NCBI GenBank assembly: GCA_964533045.1
Contig: CAZHKT010000112.1
Location: 1 to 11,933, forward strand
DNA length: 11,933 bases
Direction of reading: 5' to 3'
From: JACQNR01 sp964533045
GTDB lineage: Bacteria; Acidobacteriota; Terriglobia; UBA7540
Positions 1 through 5,660 of the stretch are shown piece after piece (positions within the stretch are counted from its first letter, which is position 1; each line of letters begins with the position of its first letter). The position numbers and the translations under genes were made by a program. The notes under the pieces are model-generated. The model saw only the letters and a list, made by a program, of their open reading frames with translations, made no database searches and was not told the DNA's origin.

Positions 1-160
1 CCCCCGCCATCGGCCGGCCCGGCCCCTCCCGCAACACCCCGCTGAAACGGATCAGACGCGGCACAACGGGAGACGTCTGAGCAAAACTCACGACCGCACA
101 TATAAGAGCGATACATGCCAAGACAGTCGCCCGAACCACGACAATGGCTGCTCGGCGCAT
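1..160 (-). CDS. Secreted protein of unknown function, 5' end only (cut by left edge)
   Basis: This is the first 53 codons of a minus-strand gene that continues beyond the window. It starts with ATG at 160-158, six bases after a GGAGGT ribosome binding site. The product begins MRRAAIVVVRATVLACIALI and has an Arg-rich n-region, a hydrophobic core to about residue 26, and a likely signal peptidase I site after S-F-A (residues 25-27), so it should be exported. After the signal come the segments VVPRLIRFSGVL (32-43) and GPGRPMAG (46-53). I recall an 'RFSG.L.D..G.P..G' start from many acidobacterial secreted proteins of unknown role, where it appears to open a beta-sandwich domain. That link is from memory of the family, and no function can be given. 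A possible promoter lies at 203-231. Confidence that this is a real gene start is high; confidence in any role is low. Confidence 0.75.
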   Translation of the reverse strand, partial: MRRAAIVVVRATVLACIALICAVVSFAQTSPVVPRLIRFSGVLREGPGRPMAG

Positions 161-165
161 GTGAC

Positions 166-171
166 ACCTCC
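166..171 (-). promoter_or_regulatory. Ribosome binding site of the left-edge secreted protein gene
   Basis: The minus strand reads GGAGGT, then GTCAC, then the ATG at 160. This strong Shine-Dalgarno match fixes the start of a coding region too short to stand out by length alone. Confidence 0.7.
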
Positions 172-202
172 GTTTTCAGGGAGCTCTTCGAGGGGGGACA
201 TT

Positions 203-231
203 AAGTTAATACCGCGTTGATGGCATGTCAA
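203..231 (-). promoter_or_regulatory. Possible sigma-70-type promoter of the left-edge gene
   Basis: The minus strand has a perfect TTGACA at 231-226, followed by an AT-rich block TATTAACTTAAT in otherwise GC-rich DNA. With a 17-base spacer the -10 would be TAACTT, which matches the consensus poorly; TATTAA fits better but leaves only 14 bases. The site lies about 45 bases before the start codon of the secreted protein gene. The position is sensible and the -35 is good, but the -10 is weak. Confidence 0.4.
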
Positions 232-259
232 GCGAGACAATGGGGAGGTGTTCCACCTT

Positions 260-540
260 TTACTTCACTTCACCGAACGCCACCACGCGATGCCGCCTTT
301 CCGCCGAGACGATCTCCTCGATCTTGCCGCTGTGCCCGTCCAAGCCATTCACGGACACCCGGCCCTGGTTCGGTTCCAGCAAGCCGCAGGTATGCGATTG
401 GCGATGGTCTTCCCCGCCCCCTTGGGGCCGATCAGAGCGCAAATCTCGCCCTCGCGAATGACTCGTTCCAGGTCACTGACGGCGACCCGGTGGTCAAATT
501 CTTTGCGCAGCTATTCGAAGCGAATCAGGGAGTCGATTCC
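260..540 (-). pseudogene. Remnant of an ABC transporter ATP-binding protein
   Basis: Read on the minus strand from about 540, one frame gives DSLIRFE, a TAG stop at 513-511, then LRKEFDHRVAVSDL and a segment ending GEICALIGPKGAGKT. This is the normal opening of an ABC-type nucleotide-binding domain, including the Walker A loop GPKGAGKT. Just after Walker A the reading must shift frame, and the second frame continues CGLLEPNQGRVSVNGLDG, the usual 'GLL.P..G.v.v.G.d' stretch, to a TAA at 262-260. The Q-loop, signature motif, Walker B and H-loop are all missing, since only about 80 of roughly 230 residues remain. With one stop, one frameshift and loss of the rest, this is a dead fragment. The family is clear from the motifs; the transported substrate cannot be told. 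The last 20 or so residues before the TAA no longer resemble an ABC ATPase. Confidence 0.7.
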
Positions 541-667
541 CGAACGAACAGGCAAACTCGAAAGGCTCGACACGGAGCCAATCGGCGTGCATCGTGCGGG
601 ACTTGCAAGCGGGTTGGCCTGAAAAACGCCGGGAGGATTTCCTCTGCAGCGCGGACGGCATGGCGAC
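541..667. other. Intergenic stretch between the ABC remnant and feoB
   Basis: I see no gene here. Together with 161-259 and the ABC remnant it makes up the roughly 500-base gap between the left-edge gene and feoB. Open frames on the plus strand in this gap are short, rich in Arg, Pro and Ser, and resemble no family. The only structure is the inverted repeat around the feoB stop codon, listed separately. The minus strand also has a small palindrome GAGGAAATCCTC (644-633), followed about 6 bases later by GTTTTTC. It is too short to call a terminator with confidence. Confidence 0.5.
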
Positions 668-688
668 TCACAGGGAGCTGCCGTCCGC
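651..688 (-). terminator. Hairpin spanning the feoB stop codon, possible transcript end
   Basis: A perfect 10-base inverted repeat (GCGGACGGCA at 651-660 and TGCCGTCCGC at 679-688) with an 18-base loop holds the feoB stop codon (670-668) in its loop. No T-run follows on the minus strand, so it is not a standard intrinsic terminator. It may protect the 3' end of the mRNA or simply be chance in GC-rich DNA. Confidence 0.35.
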
Positions 689-2926
689 CACGCGCCAGAC
701 TTGCGCCACCAGGAAACAGAGCAGAAAACCCAAGAGCAAGGGCAGAAGGGCGGACACGGCGGTCCATCGGGCGCTGCGTGTTTCTTTCCAGATCGTGTAG
801 AGGGTGGTCGAGCAGGGATTGTGCACCAAGCTGAAGAGCATCAGGTTGAGGCCCGTCAGCAGGGTCCAACCGCCGGCGCGCAGGACCTCGGCGACGCTGG
901 AAGCGGACTCGAGCTCAAACATAACTCCCGCACCCTGCCCCACGCCGGTCAGGCCGGTAGCCATCACGGTGAGCATCAGGATCGTCGGAACCACGATTTC
1001 ATTGGCTGGAATCGCGATGACGTAGGCCAGCAGGATGACGCCCGTCAGTCCCAGCAACCCGGCGAAGGGCTGGAAGGCTCGGATCAGATGCACGGCGATG
1101 CTGGCCTCGCCGATTTTCACATTCGAGATGATCCAGATCACGGCCCCCGCAGGAAGTGCGAAGACAATCGCGCGCCCGAGAACGAAGATGGTGCGATCAA
1201 TCAGCGACGTGTAGAGTGTGCGCAACAGTCGCGGCGGACGATAAGGAGGGAGCTCGAGGCTGAAGATCGAGACCTCCCCGCGCAGCACGGTCCTCGACAA
1301 GACCCAGGACGTCAGAAACGTCAGCGCCACCCCAAACAGCACCACGGTGGCGACCGCCACCGCCGACACCAGTCCGGCCAGGTACGCCGGCGCCATGCCG
1401 CCGACGAAGATCGAAGCCATCAGGATTTGCGTGGGCCAGCGCCCGTTGCACAGCGCAAAGTTGTTGGTGATGATGGCAATCAGGCGCTCGCGCGGGCTCT
1501 CGATAATGCGCGTGGCAATGACGCCCGCGGCGTTGCAGCCGTAACCCATGGACATGGTCAGGGCCTGCTTGCCATGGGCGCCGGCGCGCTTGAACAGGTT
1601 GTCGAGATTGAACGCCACCCGCGGCAGGTAACCGAAGTCTTCGAGCAATGTGAAAAGCGGGAAAAAGATCGCCATGGGAGGCAGCATCACCGAGACCACC
1701 CAGGCCGTGGCCAGATACATGCCGTCAATCAACAGGCCGCTGATCCACCACGGGACGCCCCCCGCTTGCGCGCTATCGCGGAGAAGAGGGTGGATGGTAT
1801 CCATCAGCAGCGACGCAATCATCCGGGAGGGGACATTGGCCCCTGCGATGGTGAGCCAGAAGACCAGCATCAGCAGCGCCAGCATGATGGGGATTCCAAA
1901 CTTGCGGCTGGTGACCAAGCGGTCGAGGGCGCGGTCGAAATCCAGGCGCGGCTTCTGGCCGGAGCGAGTCACCACGCTATCGGCGATGCGTCCGGCCTGC
2001 GCGAAAACGTCTTCCACAATGGCTTCGTGAAAGTCGCGGCCCACCTGCCAGCGCAATTGGGAGGCAGCAGCCAGCAACTCCGGCACGCCAGCGCGAGGGG
2101 CCTCCGTGCCGTTCTTCGTGGCCGCCTCCTGCACCGCGAAATCGCGCTGCAGAATGCTCCCTAAATCCCCGCGTTCGACTGCCTGGGCGATTCGTTCGTC
2201 GCCATCCAGCAGTCTCAGCGCGACCCACTCCGCGTTGGGAAGCCCGGGGAAGACCGCTTCAATCTTCTGAGCCAGGTCGCTGACCGCCTTCTGCAGGTCC
2301 GGCGCGGGCGCCTTCCGCCGTCGCGGTTTCCCCACCGCTTCGCCGGAGGCCACTTCCGCAATGGCCTGCCGGAGTTCGTTCAAGCCTTCGCCGCTGCGGG
2401 CCGTGGTGGGCACGACGGGCACGCCCAATTCGCGCGCCAGTTGACGAGCGTCCACGGACAGGCCGTGCCGGCGCGCTTCGTCCATCAGATTCAAGCACAC
2501 CACCACGCGCGGCGTGATTTCCAGAACCTGCAGCACCAGCCCGAGGTTGCGTTCCAGGCGGCTGGCGTCCACCACGATCACGGTGACATCGGGCTGGCCG
2601 AATAGGATGAAGTCCCGTGCCACGTCTTCGTCGGCGCTGGTAGAAAGCAGCGAATAAGTTCCCGGAAGGTCTACCAGCTTGTAGCGCTGGTCACCGGAGG
2701 CGAATCCGCCCTCAGCGCGCGTTACGGTCTTGCCGGGCCAGTTGCCGGTGTGCTGCCGAAGGCCGGTCAGCGCATTGAAGACGGTGCTCTTCCCCGTGTT
2801 GGGATTGCCGGCGAGCGCCACGACGTAATCCCAGTTGGTCATGTCCACGCCCAGCTTCACGAGATTGGCGAGGTTGTGCGCGGGACAAGCGGCGCAAGCG
2901 TCCGGCGTGCGGGGCGAGCTGCTCAT
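668..2926 (-). CDS. feoB: Ferrous iron transport protein B (FeoB), 752 aa
   Basis: FeoB is an inner-membrane transporter for Fe(II) with a cytoplasmic GTPase domain. All G motifs are visible: G1 GNPNTGKS (40-47), the switch I Thr67 in GNWPGKTV, G3 DLPG (86-89), G4 NLMD (146-149) and G5 around TARSG (175-179). A helical linker follows to about residue 335, then the membrane part from about 344 to 740. It contains the first gate (PRVAFNLDN, GYGCNAAG at 461-468, CNGRWPT at 493-499), the second-gate region near IPANEIVVPT (639-648), and HNPCSTT (702-708). The gate motifs differ from the E. coli form (GFGCNVPA, CSARLPVY) and match a variant I recall from Firmicutes and methanogens. A short leader with CAACPAH (11-17) precedes the G domain. 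The ATG overlaps the stop of the upstream regulator gene as ATGA, and GGAGG lies 6 bases before it, so translation is coupled. The length is normal for the family. Iron is the likely substrate; manganese is possible. Confidence 0.95.
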   Translation of the reverse strand: MSSSPRTPDACAACPAHNLANLVKLGVDMTNWDYVVALAGNPNTGKSTVFNALTGLRQHTGNWPGKTVTRAEGGFASGDQRYKLVDLPGTYSLLSTSADEDVARDFILFGQPDVTVIVVDASRLERNLGLVLQVLEITPRVVVCLNLMDEARRHGLSVDARQLARELGVPVVPTTARSGEGLNELRQAIAEVASGEAVGKPRRRKAPAPDLQKAVSDLAQKIEAVFPGLPNAEWVALRLLDGDERIAQAVERGDLGSILQRDFAVQEAATKNGTEAPRAGVPELLAAASQLRWQVGRDFHEAIVEDVFAQAGRIADSVVTRSGQKPRLDFDRALDRLVTSRKFGIPIMLALLMLVFWLTIAGANVPSRMIASLLMDTIHPLLRDSAQAGGVPWWISGLLIDGMYLATAWVVSVMLPPMAIFFPLFTLLEDFGYLPRVAFNLDNLFKRAGAHGKQALTMSMGYGCNAAGVIATRIIESPRERLIAIITNNFALCNGRWPTQILMASIFVGGMAPAYLAGLVSAVAVATVVLFGVALTFLTSWVLSRTVLRGEVSIFSLELPPYRPPRLLRTLYTSLIDRTIFVLGRAIVFALPAGAVIWIISNVKIGEASIAVHLIRAFQPFAGLLGLTGVILLAYVIAIPANEIVVPTILMLTVMATGLTGVGQGAGVMFELESASSVAEVLRAGGWTLLTGLNLMLFSLVHNPCSTTLYTIWKETRSARWTAVSALLPLLLGFLLCFLVAQVWRVADGSSL

Positions 2927-3954
2927 GCGGCACCTCCCGCGGTGCGGCTGACGTGGATAAGCTCGGCCTGTTCGCGACGTAACGCGATCACCGCGCCGCG
3001 CACGCGGTAGCCGATGGGATCGCCGGCGGGACTCTTGAGTTCCGCCTCAATGACGGTTCCCGGGACGATGCCCAGGTCCAGCAAGCGCCGCCGCTGCGGC
3101 CCGCGGCAAGCCGGAGAAATGCCCAACACTCGAGCACTTTCCCCGGGCTGCAACGCGGAGAGAGCCTCGGGTTCGGGTTCCGCCTTGGCAGTCGGAGGAA
3201 GCAGGATGGCGGACAGATTGGCGGCAACGACGGGCGCGAGTTCATGCTCGCGTCCGTAAGTTTCAAAGCGAACCCCCTCCGACGACACCTCATTGAGGCG
3301 GGCGCGCATGCCGGGACGAAGTCTTTCCGCCAGCAGTTTCGCGTAGACCGCCTGCGGCTCATCCTCGATGTGAACGATCTCCACCCATTCGCCCGGCGCG
3401 AAATCGCCCAGGGGACGGCCGCGCGGCGGCGGCACTTCACCGCCTGCGGTGGGGATGGGATCTCCGTGCGGGTCGTAACGCGGATTGCCCAGCCTCGCCG
3501 CCAGCGCCTCCGCCTCCCCTTGTGCGATGCGATGCTCACGGTATTCCGCCTCACGATGCCATTCAGAGGGATCCAGGTTTGTGAAGTCAGAGAGATATTT
3601 TTCCCAGAGACGGTGGGTGCGAATCATGCGCAGCGCATAGGCACGCCCCTCCGGCGTCAGGCGATAGCTGCCCGCTTCCGACTTCACCAGCCCGCGTCTC
3701 TCCAGTTCACTGACGATGGTGGCAACGCGGTTGACATTCGCGCCCATCGCGCCGGAAAGACTGAAGAGGGTCCCCGGAAGCTGGCGGTACTCGCAATCGT
3801 AAAGGTGCTTGAGGGCATCCTCGATGCGCACCTGCTGACGTTGACGTCGCCGGCGCTGGATTCGCCAGTAGAGTCCGCGCCCGGGCCAGAAGCAGACCGC
3901 CCCCGCCAGCAGCAGGAAGGCCAGTACCGCAAGCGCCTTCAGTGGATCGATCAC
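2923..3954 (-). CDS. Membrane-anchored DtxR/MntR-like metal regulator fused to FeoA-like domains, 343 aa
   Basis: This is probably the metal sensor of the operon and also supplies the FeoA partner of FeoB. Residues 7-25 form one hydrophobic helix followed by the basic stretch RRRRQRQ, so the rest should face the cytoplasm. Residues about 43-108 form a winged helix (LFSLSGAMGANVNRVATIVS, then the wing SYRLTPEGRAYA). Residues 109-170 match the DtxR dimer and metal-site domain: H114 in RTHRLWEKYL, HREAEYREH (133-141) with E137, E140 and H141, and the loop DPHGDPIP. E137 sits where DtxR has Cys102 and MntR has Glu99, so the site is MntR-like. Two SH3-like FeoA-type modules follow: about 183-253, and 265-337 with GESARVLGIS and RRRLLDLGIVPGT. 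The start is GTG with GGAAGGAG 5 bases upstream. The gene is first in the operon with feoB and has a promoter with likely operator boxes. DNA binding and the metal used are inferred. Confidence 0.85.
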   Translation of the reverse strand: MIDPLKALAVLAFLLLAGAVCFWPGRGLYWRIQRRRRQRQQVRIEDALKHLYDCEYRQLPGTLFSLSGAMGANVNRVATIVSELERRGLVKSEAGSYRLTPEGRAYALRMIRTHRLWEKYLSDFTNLDPSEWHREAEYREHRIAQGEAEALAARLGNPRYDPHGDPIPTAGGEVPPPRGRPLGDFAPGEWVEIVHIEDEPQAVYAKLLAERLRPGMRARLNEVSSEGVRFETYGREHELAPVVAANLSAILLPPTAKAEPEPEALSALQPGESARVLGISPACRGPQRRRLLDLGIVPGTVIEAELKSPAGDPIGYRVRGAVIALRREQAELIHVSRTAGGAA

Positions 3955-3959
3955 TGCGA

Positions 3960-3967
3960 CTCCTTCC
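3960..3967 (-). promoter_or_regulatory. Ribosome binding site fixing the GTG start of the DtxR-FeoA gene
   Basis: The minus strand reads GGAAGGAG, five bases (TCGCA), then GTG. This strong match supports the GTG at 3954 and therefore the presence of the N-terminal membrane helix in the protein. Confidence 0.7.
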
Positions 3968-3971
3968 GGAT

Positions 3972-4000
3972 GTTAACCTCGGTTAACTCTCATTGTTAAC
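3972..4000 (-). promoter_or_regulatory. Likely metal-repressor operator: three GTTAAC boxes
   Basis: The palindrome GTTAAC occurs three times within 29 bases, at 3972-3977, 3982-3987 and 3995-4000. The first two form a longer perfect palindrome, GTTAACC-TC-GGTTAAC (3972-3987). The boxes begin right after the predicted -10 hexamer (4006-4001), over and just past the expected transcription start, which is where a repressor would block transcription. They precede the gene for the DtxR-like regulator. Known DtxR-type sites are AT-rich inverted repeats with TTA...TAA ends, so the form fits, but binding by this protein is inferred. Confidence 0.6.
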
Positions 4001-4030
4001 ACTATATAATAGGCGGGCGGGTTATGTCAA
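4001..4030 (-). promoter_or_regulatory. Promoter of the DtxR-FeoA / feoB operon
   Basis: The minus strand has a consensus TTGACA (4030-4025), an 18-base spacer, and TATAGT (4006-4001), five of six matches to the -10 consensus. The start of transcription would fall near 3994, about 40 bases before the GTG start codon. The AT-rich -10 stands out against GC-rich surroundings. Its placement next to the GTTAAC boxes adds weight. Confidence 0.65.
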
Positions 4031-4151
4031 CCGGCGGATCGGCTTGGGATCGAACCAGGGCACCCCACTGTGGCGCGGGATTCCTCGCCGCCCAGGTCCA
4101 TTGAGCCGCGGCTTCTCGGCCTGTCGGCCAGGCGAAGGGCGGCCGGCCAGC

Positions 4152-5657
4152 TCAGCGTTCCGGTCCGGCCCGGTCGAGCGCCGCCAGCGCCTCCTTCGCG
4201 GCGTGGCGCCACTCCGGGTCCGCGACCAGTTCCAAGTTGGCGCGCGCGGTCTTGATCGAACCATCCAGCGCGGCTTTTGCCAGGATCAGGGCCACCGCAA
4301 GATCCGCGGCGACCGGCGGGATCGTAATGTCCGGAAGGGCATCGAGCGCCCGGATGACTTCCCAAACCGTAGCGGCGGTCTTCGAGGGAACCGTCACCGC
4401 TTCTTTTGCGGCTTCATCCACAGCCGCATCCCGGCGAGCCTGTTCGTCCCGCGTCGTTCGGGGCAGTCGAAGCACCTTCAGATAATTCTGGTAGCTTTCC
4501 GAATCGCGGTCGATGGACTCAAGCAGCCGGGCGCGGTTGCGGGCGAGTTGTCGGCGGACTTCTTGCAGCCGTCCAAAATGCGCTTCGTAGGACTTCCGTT
4601 TGAGCGAGACACCGCAGGCCATTTCTCCCAGGGCCGCGGCCAGAGCCCCGGCCAGCGCCGAGACGCTGCCGCCGCCGGGCGTGGGCACCGGCGCCGCAAC
4701 CGCCGCCACCATCCCTTCGGCCAGGGCGCGCAGTTCGCCGCGAGCGCGCTCCTCCGCCAAGACGGTGGCCAGCCGGTCTTCGATCATGATTTCGGGACTA
4801 AAACTTCCGATGCGGAGTGAATGGACCGCCGCCGCTTCCAGAGCGCGGCGCGGGATAAGACCGACGATTTCACTTCCTTCCACCTCGATGCCGCGCCGCC
4901 GCGCCGCTTCCCGCACCGCTTCAAACGCAGCGTGCACGGGCGTGGTTTCGTAATCCGTCAAGTTCATCGAGACCTGGGCCATGTTTCGGCCCTTCAGCAA
5001 CACGCCCATCGCTTTTACGCAGGGCAAGCCGCCGCCCGATGCGCGCACTTCACGGGCAATCTCCTTCGCCAGAGCAGCGTCGGGCGTCCTCAAGTTCACG
5101 TTAAACGCAATCAGGACCCTTCGCGCGCCCACCACGGTCGCGCCCGCCGAGGGATGCAGCGCCGTGCCGAAATCGGGAGCGCGCCGTGGGTCGGTCTGAA
5201 CCTCGTCCCGCAATTTCTCGAACTGTCCGATGCGGATGTGTTCCAGCCGCCGGCGTTCGGGGCGGCGCGCTGCCGCTTCGTAGAGGTAAGTCGGAATCCT
5301 GAATCGCAGCCAGCATTGCTCCGCCACCCATTCCGCGATGCGCACGCAGTCCTCCAGCGTGACGCCGGCGATGGGGACAAAGGGCACCACGTCCGTCGAG
5401 CCGATGCGGGGGTGGACGCCCCGGTGCTGGCGCAAGTCAATCAACTGCGCGGCCTTGCCCATGGCAGCCAGCGCCGCTTCCCCGATGCTCTCGCGCGTGC
5501 CCACCAGCGTCAAAACGGAGCGATGATGATCGGCGTCCATGTGGCGGTCCAGCAGCCAGACATTACCCGGCTGGAGCGCGGCCTCCGCAATGGCGTCTAT
5601 AACCGCGGTGTCACGGCCTTCGCTGAAATTGGGAACGCATTCGACCAGCGTCTGCAC
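4152..5657 (-). CDS. ftcD: Bifunctional glutamate formimidoyltransferase / formiminotetrahydrofolate cyclodeaminase, 501 aa
   Basis: FtcD moves the formimino group of N-formimino-L-glutamate, a histidine breakdown product, to tetrahydrofolate. It then releases ammonia to give 5,10-methenyl-THF. Both domains are present. The transferase half (about 1-300) starts TLVECVPNFSEGRD and has the catalytic His82 in RGVHPRIGSTDVVPF, with later family blocks HPSAGATVVGARRVLIAFN and VSMNLTDY. The cyclodeaminase half (about 308-495) has TPGGGSVSALAGALAAALGE and VPPVAADLAVA-like context holding Asp452; both numbers equal those I recall for the catalytic residues of the porcine enzyme. Length is close to the usual 540. 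The start is GTG, six bases after GAGG, which itself overlaps the end of the upstream urocanase-like gene. The 3-base gap implies one transcript and linked translation. The enzyme looks intact. The other histidine-pathway genes (hutH, hutI) are not in the window. Confidence 0.93.
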   Translation of the reverse strand: MQTLVECVPNFSEGRDTAVIDAIAEAALQPGNVWLLDRHMDADHHRSVLTLVGTRESIGEAALAAMGKAAQLIDLRQHRGVHPRIGSTDVVPFVPIAGVTLEDCVRIAEWVAEQCWLRFRIPTYLYEAAARRPERRRLEHIRIGQFEKLRDEVQTDPRRAPDFGTALHPSAGATVVGARRVLIAFNVNLRTPDAALAKEIAREVRASGGGLPCVKAMGVLLKGRNMAQVSMNLTDYETTPVHAAFEAVREAARRRGIEVEGSEIVGLIPRRALEAAAVHSLRIGSFSPEIMIEDRLATVLAEERARGELRALAEGMVAAVAAPVPTPGGGSVSALAGALAAALGEMACGVSLKRKSYEAHFGRLQEVRRQLARNRARLLESIDRDSESYQNYLKVLRLPRTTRDEQARRDAAVDEAAKEAVTVPSKTAATVWEVIRALDALPDITIPPVAADLAVALILAKAALDGSIKTARANLELVADPEWRHAAKEALAALDRAGPER

Positions 5658-5660
5658 GGA

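Noticed and set aside
217..834. Plus-strand open frame of 205 codons over the ABC remnant and the end of feoB
   Set aside because: Its product is Arg/Pro/Ser-rich with no family resemblance, while the opposite strand shows ABC ATPase motifs and the feoB C terminus.
701..2164. Long plus-strand open frame of 487 codons opposite feoB
   Set aside because: It is antisense to the well-supported feoB frame, and its product is a low-complexity mix of Gln, Arg, His and Gly, as expected from the complement of GC-rich coding DNA.
3972..4000. The three GTTAAC copies as an integration site or repeat array
   Set aside because: No integrase or element border is nearby, spacing is uneven, and their position at the promoter fits an operator better.
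4043..4059. tRNA-like T-arm on the minus strand (CCTGG-TTCGATC-CCAAG)
   Set aside because: Only four of five stem pairs form, and no matching acceptor strand, D-arm or anticodon arm is found at the right distance upstream. It is probably chance.
4031..4151. Possible intrinsic terminator after ftcD
   Set aside because: Only short imperfect GC-rich stems (for example GCCTG-CAGGC) are present and no T-run follows, so I do not call a terminator.
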